A DNA stretch of 64,000 bases from an uncultured Paracoccaceae bacterium (GTDB lineage Bacteria > Pseudomonadota > Alphaproteobacteria > Rhodobacterales > Rhodobacteraceae), in assembly GCA_947498985.1 (NCBI GenBank), contig CANMMF010000002.1:124001-188000 (forward strand). The letters are read 5' to 3'. The notes beneath the pieces were generated by a model. The model was given only the letters and a program-made list of their open reading frames with translations. It did not search any database and was not told the origin of the DNA. How positions within the stretch are numbered: the first letter of the stretch is position 1; every line of letters begins with the position of its first letter. Shown piece by piece: positions 8,821-17,325 of this stretch. The translations under genes were made by a program, and so were the position numbers.

Positions 8821-9354
8821 ATGCCCCTTCCGCAACGATCACGCCATTGGGCGCGCGTCCTGCGCCTGACCTGCCTGGCCGCCATGGCGGTCCTGACGCT
8901 GACCGCGCTTTACGTGAGCTTTCAGCTCGACGGATTTATCGCCGAAAACGCCCGTCGGTTCGGGATGGCGGACACCTATCGGGCCAGCGGGATCACCCGG
9001 GCTCTGCTTGTTCCCGGCATCTGGGGCATGCTGGCCGTCGCGCTCTATACGCTCTGGCAGATGGCCACGCTCTTTGCGTGTTTCGCGCAAGGCGATGCGC
9101 TGACCCCGGGCACCGCGCAGGCCATTCACCGCGTCGGCGGCGGTCTTCTGGCGCTCGCCGCGCTGGGGGTGCTGGGCCATACCGCCACCGGGCTTGTGCT
9201 CAGCATCGATGCCGCACCGGGGCAGCGCGTGTTCTCCATCGGGCTGGACCACGCGGATATCGGCTTTGCGCTGGCGGGCGGGCTGATGTCGCTGATCGGC
9301 GGGGTGATGCAGCAGGCGCTGGAGATCCGCAGCGAAAACGAAAGCTTCGTGTGA
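8821..9354 (+). CDS. DUF2975-like membrane protein
   Basis: A 177-residue protein with four predicted membrane segments (near residues 14-32, 62-82, 105-127 and 147-165). Length and layout fit DUF2975 proteins, which are commonly encoded next to a small YozG-type HTH regulator, as here: the stop TGA shares its last base with the ATG of the next gene. Molecular role unknown. The family assignment rests on topology and context rather than a diagnostic motif. Confidence 0.7.
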   Translation: MPLPQRSRHWARVLRLTCLAAMAVLTLTALYVSFQLDGFIAENARRFGMADTYRASGITRALLVPGIWGMLAVALYTLWQMATLFACFAQGDALTPGTAQAIHRVGGGLLALAALGVLGHTATGLVLSIDAAPGQRVFSIGLDHADIGFALAGGLMSLIGGVMQQALEIRSENESFV

Positions 9355-9569
9355 TGCAGATCGTCGTGCGCCTCGACGTGATGCTGGCCATGCGCAAGAT
9401 GCGCTCGCGCGAGCTGGCCGAGCAGGTCGGCATCACCGAACAGAACATCTCCCTGCTGAAATCCGGCAAGGTCAAGGGCATCCGGTTCGAGACATTGGCC
9501 CGGATCTGCGCCGCATTGGACTGCCAGCCCGGCGACCTGCTCGAAGCGGTGCCGGACGATCCCGCGTGA
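9354..9569 (+). CDS. small HTH transcriptional regulator (Cro/CI, YozG-like)
   Basis: A 71-residue protein that is almost entirely one helix-turn-helix domain: RELAEQVGITEQNISLLKSG forms the helix pair, followed by RFETLARICAALDCQPGDLLE, typical of the YozG/Cro-CI class. The ATG overlaps the TGA of the membrane protein gene by one base (TGATG), so translation is coupled. Its likely role is to control the pair or to work with the membrane partner; no target can be named from sequence. Confidence 0.88.
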   Translation: MQIVVRLDVMLAMRKMRSRELAEQVGITEQNISLLKSGKVKGIRFETLARICAALDCQPGDLLEAVPDDPA

Positions 9570-9614
9570 CCGGCGCGGCGCCCGGGCCTTGTCGGGGCAG
9601 AGCGCGCGCGCCGG

Positions 9615-11948
9615 TCAGGCGCCGTAGGGTACCCAGACCGATTTGACCTCCGACGCGGCCTCGAGGAAGGGGCGCATGTCACTCTCCGCCAGCCAGTTGC
9701 GGCTTTTGGTGTCGACCCAGCTGCGCTTGAGGTTGCCCGCCGCGCCGCGTTCGATCTCTGCCGCCAGATCGGTGCCCGAAAAGGACCAGACCGCCTCCAC
9801 ATCCATGTGCTGCGCAAGCGTCGGCGCGAGCTCCGCGTGGCGTCCGGTCAGAATGTTGACCACCCCGCCCGGCACATCGGACGTGTCGAGCACCTGGTAG
9901 AAATCCGTCGCCACCAGCGGAAACGGCTCGGACGCCACCAGCACCACCCGGTTGCCCAGCGCGATGGCGGGGGCCATCACCGACACCAGCCCCAGAAGCG
10001 GCATCTCGTCGGGGCAGAACGCGCCGATCACGCCGCAAGGCTCCCGCAGCGCCACCGCAAGGCCGCGCATCGGCGCCTGCGCCACGCGCCCGTCGAACTT
10101 GTCGGCCCAGGCCGCGGCGGTAAAGAGCCGGTCCACCGAAGCCTCCACCTCCTTTGCGCCGGTCTTGCCGCCGGTCAGCCGATCCACACTGGCCGCAAAG
10201 GCGTCGGCCCGCGCCGCCAGGTTCTCGGCGATGTAATAGAGCACCTGCGCGCGGTTATGCGCGCTGGCGCCCGCCCAGGCTTTTGCGCCCTGCGCCGCCT
10301 CCACCGCGTTGCGGATGTCCTTGCGGTTGGCGATCGGCGCCTGCCCGATCAGCCCGCCGCGCTTGTCATACACGTTGCGCGCATAGCCGCCATCGGGCCG
10401 CGCCTGCTTGCCCCCGATGTAAAGCTTGGCGGTCCGGTCCACCGCCTGTGGCTCGGCCTCCTTGCCCTGGAAGGCCGCGATCGGCTGCACCGGCTTGCCG
10501 CGTTTTCCGCGCGGCTTGCTGTAGGCCAGGAGCCCCTCCCAGCCGCCTTCGCGCCCGAACCCGGATTCGCGCACGCCGCCAAACGGGGCCGCGGCGTCGA
10601 ACATGTTGGTGCCGTTGACCCAGACCACGCCTGCGGCAAGCTTCGGCGCCACGTCGAGCGCGGTGTTGATGTTCTCCGACCAGACCGACGCGGCCAGCCC
10701 GTAGCGCGTGTCATTGGCGATCTCGACCGCCTCGGAGGGCGTGCGGAACGTGGTCGAGACCAGCACCGGGCCGAAGATCTCGTCCTGCATCAGCGCGTCG
10801 GCGGGTGACAGGCCCGCGATCAGCGTCGGCGGGTAGAAACATCCCTCCGGCACCGGCGCTGCGGCGCGGTGGATCTCGCCCCGGCTGCCTTCCACCAGCG
10901 CCGCGATGCGCGCGCGCTGCTCAGGCGAGACGATGGCGCCCACATCGATGGATTTGTCCAGCGGATCGCCGATGCGCAGCTTGTCCATGCGGGCGCGCAG
11001 CTTGTCGTGGAAGAGCCCCGACACGCCTTCCTGCACCAGCAGGCGCGAGCCCGCACAGCAGACCTGCCCGCCATTGAACCAGATCGCATCCACCAGCCCT
11101 TCGACGGCGGAATCGAGATCGGCATCCTCGAACACGATATAGGGGCTCTTGCCGCCAAGCTCGAGCGTCAGCGGAATGCCCCGCCCCGCGGTGGCCGTGC
11201 GAATGCGGCGGCCGACCTCGGTGGAGCCGGTAAAGGCGATCTTGTCGACCTCGGAGCCCACGATCTGCTCGCCCACCGCGCCGTCGCCGGTGACGATGTT
11301 CACCACGCCGCCGGGCAACCCGGCCTGACGGCAGATATCGGCGAAACAGAGCGCTGCCAGCGACGTCCATTCCGCCGGTTTCAGCACCACGGTGTTGCCC
11401 ATCGCCAGCGCCGGCGCAACCTTCCAGGCCAGCATGAGCAGCGGAAAGTTCCAGGGAATGATCTGGCCGCAGACACCCAGCGCTTCGGCATCGGGCAGCT
11501 CGGTTTCCATCAGCTGCGCCATGCCCGCGTGATGGTAGAAATGCCGCTGTGCCAGCGGGATGTCGATATCGCGGCTCTCGCGGATCGGCTTGCCGTTGTC
11601 GAGCGTTTCCAGCACCGCAAAAAGCCGGCTGTGTTTCTGCAAAAGCCGCGCCAGCGCGTAGAGCGCGCGCGCCCGGCCCTTGCCGCCGAGCTTCGCCCAT
11701 CCGGGCTGTGCCGCCCGCGCCGCCTTCACCGCAGCCGCGACATCGGCGGCACTGGCCTGGGTGATTTCCGCCAGAACCTCCCCATTGGCAGGGTTGCGCG
11801 TTTCGAACATCTCTCCGGGTTTGGTGAATGCGCCATCGATGAAACAGCCAAACCGCGCGCCCTGGTCGGTGATCCATGCCAGCGCGTCCCCCGCCGCTTC
11901 CGGTGCGGGCCCGTATTCCATGCTCTCGAAGATCTCTTTCACGCCCAT
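9615..11948 (-). CDS. two-domain aldehyde dehydrogenase, ALDH16 family
   Basis: A 777-residue fusion of two ALDH-like domains. The first (about residues 20-480) has the full NAD-dependent aldehyde dehydrogenase set: LELGGKSP with Glu263 as general base, GQVCCAGSR with Cys297 as nucleophile, and PWNFPLLM at the nucleotide site. The second (about 500-777) aligns to the ALDH fold (EPCGVIGAFCPDEMP, GGVVNILTG) but lacks the nucleophilic cysteine and is shorter. That architecture defines bacterial ALDH16. The gene follows deoC on the same strand, so acetaldehyde from deoxyribose cleavage is a plausible substrate, by inference. A strong AAGGGAGAGG precedes the ATG. Confidence 0.9.
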   Translation of the reverse strand: MGVKEIFESMEYGPAPEAAGDALAWITDQGARFGCFIDGAFTKPGEMFETRNPANGEVLAEITQASAADVAAAVKAARAAQPGWAKLGGKGRARALYALARLLQKHSRLFAVLETLDNGKPIRESRDIDIPLAQRHFYHHAGMAQLMETELPDAEALGVCGQIIPWNFPLLMLAWKVAPALAMGNTVVLKPAEWTSLAALCFADICRQAGLPGGVVNIVTGDGAVGEQIVGSEVDKIAFTGSTEVGRRIRTATAGRGIPLTLELGGKSPYIVFEDADLDSAVEGLVDAIWFNGGQVCCAGSRLLVQEGVSGLFHDKLRARMDKLRIGDPLDKSIDVGAIVSPEQRARIAALVEGSRGEIHRAAAPVPEGCFYPPTLIAGLSPADALMQDEIFGPVLVSTTFRTPSEAVEIANDTRYGLAASVWSENINTALDVAPKLAAGVVWVNGTNMFDAAAPFGGVRESGFGREGGWEGLLAYSKPRGKRGKPVQPIAAFQGKEAEPQAVDRTAKLYIGGKQARPDGGYARNVYDKRGGLIGQAPIANRKDIRNAVEAAQGAKAWAGASAHNRAQVLYYIAENLAARADAFAASVDRLTGGKTGAKEVEASVDRLFTAAAWADKFDGRVAQAPMRGLAVALREPCGVIGAFCPDEMPLLGLVSVMAPAIALGNRVVLVASEPFPLVATDFYQVLDTSDVPGGVVNILTGRHAELAPTLAQHMDVEAVWSFSGTDLAAEIERGAAGNLKRSWVDTKSRNWLAESDMRPFLEAASEVKSVWVPYGA

Positions 11949-12003
11949 GGCGCCTCTCCCTTGCCCAGAGGACCAGGCGCCCCGACCGGGTGCCGTCCCC
12001 CTG

Positions 12004-12090
12004 CTTCATCTTGCCCCGGAACTTCGGGGATGTTGGGGGTGGCCCCCACTCGAACCTGCGTGTGGGGTCCGTGCCCCACAAAACCTGTCA
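12004..12090 (+). repeat. dispersed GC-hairpin element between deoC and ALDH16
   Basis: Contains CTTCATCTTGCCCCGGAACTTCGG and then two roughly 30-bp units at 12031-12060 and 12061-12088 with GGGGGTGGCCCCC and TGGGGTCCGTGCCCCA stems. These units match the tandem array at 3391-3510. It lies inside the presumed deoC-ALDH16 transcript. Confidence 0.7.
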
Positions 12091-12115
12091 ACAAAACCCG
12101 GCCAGCCGCCGCATC

Positions 12116-13126
12116 TCACGCCATCGCATGGCGCCAGCCGGCGGAATAGGCGCCTGTCACGTGATGCTCCAGCTGCCGCTCGATATCGCCCAGCAGCGAG
12201 GACGCGCCAAAGCGGAAGAGGTCGGGCCGCAGCCACCGATCCCCCAGCTCTTCCTTGATCAGCGCCAGGTAACTCACCGCATCCTTGGCTTTCGATATCC
12301 CGCCCGCGGGCTTGTAGCCGACGCGGAAACCGGTGCGCTGGTGGTAGTCGCGGATCGCGCGGATCATCACGAGGCTCACCGGCAGCGTCGCATTGACGCT
12401 TTCCTTGCCGGTCGAGGTCTTGATGAAATCCGAGCCCGCCATCATGCACACCAGACTGGCGCGGGCGACATTCTGCAGGGTGCCCAGCTCTCCGGTGGCC
12501 AGGATCGCCTTCACATGCGCAGGCCCGCAGGCCTCGCGGTAGGCGCGCATCTCGTCATAAAGACCCTGCCAGTCTCCGGTCAGCACGCGGCGGCGCGAGA
12601 TCACGATGTCGATTTCCTCGGCCCCCGCCTTCACGCTTTCCTCGATCTCCATCAGCCGCAGATGCATCGGCGACAACCCGGCGGGAAACCCGGTGCTCAC
12701 TGCCGCCACCGGCAGGCCGGAGCCCTGAAGCGCATCGACCGCGGTGCCGATCATGTCGTGATAGACGCAGACCGCCCCGGTGGTCAGCCCGCCCAGCTCC
12801 AGGGCCGCCAGCAGATCGGCGCGCACCGGCTGCAGCGCCTTGGCGCACAACCGGCGCACCCGGCCTTCGGTATCGTCTCCCGCCAGCGTGGTCAGATCCA
12901 TGCAGGAAATGGCGCGCGCCATCCAGGCGGCCTGGTGATCCTTCTTGACGCTGCGCCGTCCCGGCAGCGTCGCCGCGCGCCGTTCGATGGCCGAGCGGTT
13001 GGCCCGCGCCCGCATCACCCAGTCCATGTCGAGAGGCACGCCCGGGTTGCGCGCCTCCAGCGTCTGCGGCAGCTGTGCCTGCCCCAACGCGGTATCTGTG
13101 TCCTGCACGCTGTCCACCTGTTCCAT
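12116..13126 (-). CDS. deoC: deoxyribose-phosphate aldolase DeoC
   Basis: Class I aldolase that cleaves 2-deoxyribose-5-phosphate to acetaldehyde and glyceraldehyde-3-phosphate in deoxynucleoside catabolism. With the ATG at 13126, preceded by GGGAGAAG, it is 336 residues: longer than E. coli DeoC because of an N-terminal extension common in this lineage. Catalytic residues are seen as Lys236 (Schiff base) in FIKTSTGK, Asp173 in EIDIVIS and Lys272 in GYKPAGGI. An in-frame extension to 13219 is possible but lacks a better ribosome site. It lies upstream of the ALDH16 gene on the same strand. Confidence 0.94.
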   Translation of the reverse strand: MEQVDSVQDTDTALGQAQLPQTLEARNPGVPLDMDWVMRARANRSAIERRAATLPGRRSVKKDHQAAWMARAISCMDLTTLAGDDTEGRVRRLCAKALQPVRADLLAALELGGLTTGAVCVYHDMIGTAVDALQGSGLPVAAVSTGFPAGLSPMHLRLMEIEESVKAGAEEIDIVISRRRVLTGDWQGLYDEMRAYREACGPAHVKAILATGELGTLQNVARASLVCMMAGSDFIKTSTGKESVNATLPVSLVMIRAIRDYHQRTGFRVGYKPAGGISKAKDAVSYLALIKEELGDRWLRPDLFRFGASSLLGDIERQLEHHVTGAYSAGWRHAMA

Positions 13127-13274
13127 GGCGCTTCTCCCTGACCTGCTCAAACTCGCATGGCGGAGCCGGTGGTTGCAAGCGTCCCGCGACGGCACGGCCT
13201 TGATCCAGGCCGCGCGCATCGGCGCAAGAGCCGCACGATGAGGGCACTCAGGCCGGTCGCGGGCCTGTTTTACA

Positions 13275-13289
13275 TGCGACTAAGTCGCA
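13275..13289. promoter_or_regulatory. 15-bp perfect palindrome, candidate metalloregulator operator 1
   Basis: TGCGACT-A-AGTCGCA is a perfect 7+1+7 palindrome ending just upstream of the -35 element of the metal-transporter promoter. Its size and TGC...GCA ends suit a Fur-family (Mur or Zur) operator; the regulator is inferred. Confidence 0.65.
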
Positions 13290-13294
13290 ATCTC

Positions 13295-13324
13295 TTGACT
13301 TCTTGCGAACGGCTCGCATATAGA
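13295..13324 (+). promoter_or_regulatory. promoter of the metal ABC transporter operon
   Basis: TTGACT at 13295-13300 and TATAGA at 13319-13324 are spaced 18 bp apart, a near-consensus sigma70 promoter. Transcription would begin near 13331, about 27 bp before the ATG at 13358. The spacer holds the second palindrome, so repressor binding would block polymerase directly. Confidence 0.7.
13304..13318. promoter_or_regulatory. 15-bp near-perfect palindrome, candidate metalloregulator operator 2
   Basis: TGCGAAC-G-GCTCGCA matches its own complement at 6 of 7 arm positions and resembles operator 1. The centres are 29 bp apart, close to three helical turns, placing the two sites on one face of the DNA. 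Confidence 0.65.
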
Positions 13325-13357
13325 TCGCTATATCCCCTGTCCCCCAAGGAGACGCCG

Positions 13358-14317
13358 ATGACGCTCGACCGCCGTGCCTTTCTGACCAGCCTTGCCGCAA
13401 CCCCGCTTCTCAGCCGGGCGGCCTGGGCGCAGGACGCCATCTCGGTTGTGGCCACCACCGGCATGATCGCCGACGCCGCCCGCGCCATTGCCGGCGATCT
13501 GGCCGAGGTCACCGCGCTGATGGGCCCCGGCGTCGATCCGCATGGCTACCGTCAGACCCGTTCTGACATCGTCACGATGACCCGCGCCGATCTGGTGCTC
13601 TGGAACGGGCTCTACCTCGAGGCGCAGCTGGAGCAGGTCCTGCTCGATCTGTCGGAGCGTCTGCCGGTTGTCGCCGTGGCCGAAGCCGCCCCTGCGGACA
13701 AGTTGCTGCGCCATGCCGATTACGAAGGCCGTGCCGATCCGCATCTGTGGATGGTGCCCGCGCTCTGGACCCATGCGGTGATCGCAACCCGCGACGCGCT
13801 GATTGACGCCGCGCCGGAGCACGCGGCACAATTCACCGCAAACACCGCGGCGTATCTCGCCGAAATCGACGCCGTGGGCGCTTATGCGCGCGACGCTCTG
13901 GGTGCCGTGCCGCAGGAGGCGCGCGTGCTGGTCACCGCGCATGACGCGTTCGGCTATTTCGGGCGCGCATACGGCTTTCAGGTCGAGGGCATCCAGGGCA
14001 TCTCCACCGAATCCGAGGCCGGATTGCAGCGCATCGGCGCATTGGTCGAGATGCTGGTCAGCCGCCGCATCGGCGCGGTCTTTGTCGAAAGCTCCGTCTC
14101 CGACCGCAACATCCGCGCGCTGATCGAAGGGGCCGCCGCCCGTGGCCACGAGGTCCGCATCGGCGGAGAGCTCTTCTCCGACGCGATGGGGCAACCCGGC
14201 ACCTATGAAGGCACCTATGTCGGCATGATCGACCACAATGCCACCGTCATTGCCCGCGCTCTGGGCGCCGATCTGCCCTCCGGCGGGGTGAACGGCAAAC
14301 TTTCGGCGGGTGGCTGA
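13358..14317 (+). CDS. metal ABC transporter substrate-binding protein (TroA/SitA-like)
   Basis: Periplasmic cluster 9 metal-binding protein, 319 residues. The N-terminus MTLDRRAFLTSLAA carries a Tat-like RR motif and ends at an A-x-A site near residue 24. Likely metal ligands are His62 (DPHGY), His129 (DPHLW), His195 (TAHDAFGYF) and Asp292 (MIDHNA), the three-His plus Asp pattern of TroA rather than the His-His-Glu-Asp set of PsaA. There is no His-rich loop as in many ZnuA proteins. AAGGAG precedes the ATG. It heads a four-gene operon with one ATPase and two permeases, typical of Mn/Fe (Sit, Tro) uptake. Manganese is my first choice, with zinc or iron possible. Confidence 0.9.
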   Translation: MTLDRRAFLTSLAATPLLSRAAWAQDAISVVATTGMIADAARAIAGDLAEVTALMGPGVDPHGYRQTRSDIVTMTRADLVLWNGLYLEAQLEQVLLDLSERLPVVAVAEAAPADKLLRHADYEGRADPHLWMVPALWTHAVIATRDALIDAAPEHAAQFTANTAAYLAEIDAVGAYARDALGAVPQEARVLVTAHDAFGYFGRAYGFQVEGIQGISTESEAGLQRIGALVEMLVSRRIGAVFVESSVSDRNIRALIEGAAARGHEVRIGGELFSDAMGQPGTYEGTYVGMIDHNATVIARALGADLPSGGVNGKLSAGG

Positions 14318-14318
14318 C

Positions 14319-15113
14319 ATGGCACAGGTCCAGCTCGCCGCCGCGCATGGCCAACCGGTGCAGGACGACGTCTCGCAAGCGCCGCTCGCGCTGCGCGGCG
14401 TGACTGTCTCTTACGGCGCCGAGCCCGTGGTGCTCTCGGTCGACATGACCGTGGTGCCCGGCGCGATGACGGCCATTATCGGCCCCAACGGAGCCGGCAA
14501 ATCCACGCTTTTGAAAGCCGCGCTTGGTATTGTAACACCTCTGGCCGGGCAGGCGCGGTTCTGGGGCACGCCGCTGAAGACCGCGCGCGACCGCATCGCC
14601 TATGTGCCGCAACGCGCCTCGGTCGACTGGGATTTCCCGACGCAGGTGCTGGACGTGGTCATGATGGGCCTCTACCGCGAGCTTGGTCTGCTGAGACGCG
14701 TGCGCCCGCGCCATATCGCCCATGCCATGCAGTGCCTCGAGCGCGTCGGCATGGCGGGGTTTGCCGACCGCCAGATCGGCCAGCTTTCCGGCGGTCAGCA
14801 GCAACGGGTCTTTCTGGCGCGCGCCTTGGCGCAGCGGGCCGAGCTCTACCTTCTGGACGAACCGTTTGCCGGTGTCGATGCCGCCACCGAAATGGCGATC
14901 ATCGACGTGCTGAAATCGCTGCGCGATGACGGCAAGACCGTGGTCGCGGTGCATCACGACCTCTCGACGGTCGAGGCCTATTTCGACCGCGTCTTCCTGA
15001 TCAACCGCCGCAGGATGGCCGAAGGGCCGGTCGCGGAGGCGTTCACCAGTGACGCGCTGCAGGCCACCTATGGCGGGCGGCTTTCCGACGGGTTTGTGGC
15101 CCGCTCCGCCTGA
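14319..15113 (+). CDS. metal ABC transporter ATP-binding protein
   Basis: ATPase of the Tro/Sit-type importer, about 264 residues from the ATG at 14319; an in-frame GTG at 14310 is an alternative start overlapping the upstream stop. Walker A is GPNGAGKST, the signature is LSGGQQQR, Walker B is LYLLDEPFAG, and the switch His lies in VAVHHDLS. VPQRASVDWDFP is the Q-loop region characteristic of cluster 9 metal ABC proteins. It is tightly coupled to both neighbours. Confidence 0.93.
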   Translation: MAQVQLAAAHGQPVQDDVSQAPLALRGVTVSYGAEPVVLSVDMTVVPGAMTAIIGPNGAGKSTLLKAALGIVTPLAGQARFWGTPLKTARDRIAYVPQRASVDWDFPTQVLDVVMMGLYRELGLLRRVRPRHIAHAMQCLERVGMAGFADRQIGQLSGGQQQRVFLARALAQRAELYLLDEPFAGVDAATEMAIIDVLKSLRDDGKTVVAVHHDLSTVEAYFDRVFLINRRRMAEGPVAEAFTSDALQATYGGRLSDGFVARSA

Positions 15114-16312
15114 TGCTTCTTGACGCGCTGACCCTGCAGCTGGGCTACAACGCGGCGCTTGTGGCACTGGGCGCCTCGGCGCTTGGCTTTGCCGCGGGAA
15201 CGGTGGGCGCGTTTCTCTATCTGCGCAAGCGCTCGCTGGTGTCGGACGCGATCTCGCACGCCACCCTGCCCGGGCTGGCGCTGGCTTTCATTGTGATGGT
15301 GGCACTGGGCGCCGATGGGCGGTTCCTGCCGGGGCTGCTGATCGGCTCGGCGCTCTCGGCCTGGGCCGGGCTCTGGATCACCGGCTGGCTGGGCCGCGCC
15401 ACGCGGCTGACCGAAGACGCGGCGATCGGCGCGGTCCTGTCGGTCTTTTTCGGCTTCGGCATCGTGCTCCTGACGGTGATCCAGTCGATCTCCGCCGGGC
15501 GGCAGGCCGGGCTCGAAGGGTTCCTGCTCGGCTCCACTGCGGGCATGTTGCGCTCGGACGCGCTGCTGATCGCGGCAGGCGGCGCGCTGGTGCTGCTGGC
15601 GACCGTCCTGCTGCGCCGCCCCTTGCTGATGACCGCCTTCGACGAAGCCTATGCCCGCGTGCAGGGCGTCGACACATACCGGCTCGATCTGGCGCTGATG
15701 ACGCTGGTGATGGCGGTGACGGTGGTCGGGCTGAAGATCGTCGGGCTGATCCTGATCGTGGCCTTGCTGATCATCCCGCCGGTCGCGGCGCGGTTCTGGT
15801 CCGAAAACGCCCCCCGCGTCGTGTTGCTCTCGGGTGTGTTCGGCGGGCTCTCGGGCTATGCCGGTGCCGCGCTCTCGGCCACCGCCCCCGATCTGCCCAC
15901 CGGCCCGATCATCGTGCTTCTGGCCTTTGCGCTCTTTGCGGTGTCGCTGCTCTTTGCGCCTCTGCGCGGGGTGCTGGCGGCCAGCCTGCGCCACCGTCGC
16001 CTGCAGCACAAGGTGCATCTGCGGCAGGGCCTGCTGGCCATCGCCCATGATCAGCCGATCTACGAAGCGGTGACCCGCCGCATGCTGCGCCGCGCGGGGT
16101 TGCTGCGCGCCGATGGCATGCCGACCGAGAGCGGCCGCGCCGAGGCCGCCCGCGCCGCGTTCGACGAGGCGCGCTGGCACGCGCTGCGGCGCTCGGGCAC
16201 CCTGTCGGAGCTGGCCGCGCGCGATGACGGTCTGACGCGGATCGAGGCGGTGCTGACCCCCGACCAGATCGCCACGCTGGATGCGCGGCTCAGCGGGCGC
16301 GAGGCCACGTGA
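15113..16312 (+). CDS. metal ABC transporter permease 1 with C-terminal cytoplasmic extension (TroC-like)
   Basis: First membrane subunit, 399 residues. About 290 residues form the multi-helix ABC-3 permease with RKRSLVSDAISHATLPG at its start and IIPPVAARFW late. It is followed by roughly 110 charged residues (KVHLRQGLLAIAHDQ onward) that read like a winged-helix or DtxR-like domain: LRRAGLLRADGMPTESGRAEA. Standard ABC-3 permeases are about 280-300 residues, so this is a real extension. Its ATG overlaps the ATPase stop by one base (TGATG). Confidence 0.9.
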   Translation: MLLDALTLQLGYNAALVALGASALGFAAGTVGAFLYLRKRSLVSDAISHATLPGLALAFIVMVALGADGRFLPGLLIGSALSAWAGLWITGWLGRATRLTEDAAIGAVLSVFFGFGIVLLTVIQSISAGRQAGLEGFLLGSTAGMLRSDALLIAAGGALVLLATVLLRRPLLMTAFDEAYARVQGVDTYRLDLALMTLVMAVTVVGLKIVGLILIVALLIIPPVAARFWSENAPRVVLLSGVFGGLSGYAGAALSATAPDLPTGPIIVLLAFALFAVSLLFAPLRGVLAASLRHRRLQHKVHLRQGLLAIAHDQPIYEAVTRRMLRRAGLLRADGMPTESGRAEAARAAFDEARWHALRRSGTLSELAARDDGLTRIEAVLTPDQIATLDARLSGREAT

Positions 16313-17217
16313 TGGGGGCCGAGTTTGTCGCCCTGTCGCTGCCGCCCCTGCTGATCGGCACGCTGGCCGCCATGGCCTGCGCGCTGCCCGGCAACTTCCT
16401 GCTGCTGCGGCGCCAGTCGCTGATCGGCGACGCGATCAGCCATGTGGTGCTGCCCGGCATCGTTGTGGCCTTCCTGCTGACCGGTGCTGTCGCCGCGCTG
16501 CCGATGATGATCGGGGCCGCGGGTGCTGCACTTCTGGCGGTGCTGATGATCGAGGCCATCCGCCGCCTCGGCCGGATCGAGCCGGGGGCGGCGATGGGGG
16601 TGGTCTTCACCACGCTCTTTGCCGGTGGCGTGCTGTTGCTGGAGCGCTCCGACACCTCCGGCGTGCATCTCGACGTGGAGCACGCGCTTTACGGCAATCT
16701 GGAAAGCCTGATCTGGCTCGACGCCAGCGGATGGGCCTCTCTCGGCGATCCCGCGGCCCTGGCCGGTCTGCCGCCGGAGCTGCCGCGCATGGCGCTGACC
16801 CTGCTGGCGGTGCTGGCCTTCACGCTGGTGCTCTGGCGTCCGCTGAAGCTTTCGACCTTCGACGAAGGCTTTGCCCGCGCGCTTGGCCTGCCCACCACGC
16901 TCATTGGGCTCGGCATCGTGGTCATGGCGGCATTGGCGGCGGTGGCGGCGTTTGATGCGGTGGGCTCGATCATCGTGATCGCCATGTTCATCTGCCCGCC
17001 CGCCGCCGCCCGGCTGATGACCAATCGCCTGGGCCGCCAGGTGATCTGGTCGCTGGGTTTCGCCCTGTTGTCGGCAGTGCTGGGTTACACGCTTGCAGGC
17101 TACGGACCGCTCTGGCTGGGCTATACCGCCTCGGTCTCGGCGGCGGGCATGATCGCCACGGTCTCCGGCGTGATCCTCGGCCTCGCCGCGCTTTTCGGGC
17201 CGCACCGGGTGGCGTGA
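16312..17217 (+). CDS. metal ABC transporter permease 2 (TroD-like)
   Basis: Second ABC-3 family membrane subunit, 301 residues and without the extension of permease 1. It has LLLRRQSLIGDAISHVVLPG near the N-terminus and CPPAAARLMTNR in a late helix, matching the positions of the same motifs in permease 1. It starts with ATG at 16312, sharing one base with the previous stop; a GTG at 16309 is less likely. It ends the operon; a GC-hairpin repeat follows at once. Confidence 0.92.
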   Translation: MGAEFVALSLPPLLIGTLAAMACALPGNFLLLRRQSLIGDAISHVVLPGIVVAFLLTGAVAALPMMIGAAGAALLAVLMIEAIRRLGRIEPGAAMGVVFTTLFAGGVLLLERSDTSGVHLDVEHALYGNLESLIWLDASGWASLGDPAALAGLPPELPRMALTLLAVLAFTLVLWRPLKLSTFDEGFARALGLPTTLIGLGIVVMAALAAVAAFDAVGSIIVIAMFICPPAAARLMTNRLGRQVIWSLGFALLSAVLGYTLAGYGPLWLGYTASVSAAGMIATVSGVILGLAALFGPHRVA

Positions 17218-17233
17218 ACCGCCCACCCGCCGG

Positions 17234-17297
17234 TTTCTTCTCTTCGAAAATACCGCCGGGGGAGTCGCGGCTTGCCGCGGCGGGGGCAGCGCCCCCA
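17234..17297 (+). repeat. dispersed GC-hairpin element after the metal transporter operon
   Basis: TTTCTTCTCTTCGAAAATACCG leads into a CGCGGCTTGCCGCG stem and a GGGGGC-AGC-GCCCCC core. It is a clear copy of the family seen at 3364 and 27158, placed between an operon end and the dnaE2 promoter. Confidence 0.75.
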
Positions 17298-17325
17298 TCC
17301 TCCGCCGCCACAAGAGACTCGCAAA

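Noticed and set aside
13127-13219. Extended N-terminus for deoC
   Set aside because: The added residues are basic and unlike the family, while GGGAGAAG stands directly before the ATG at 13126.
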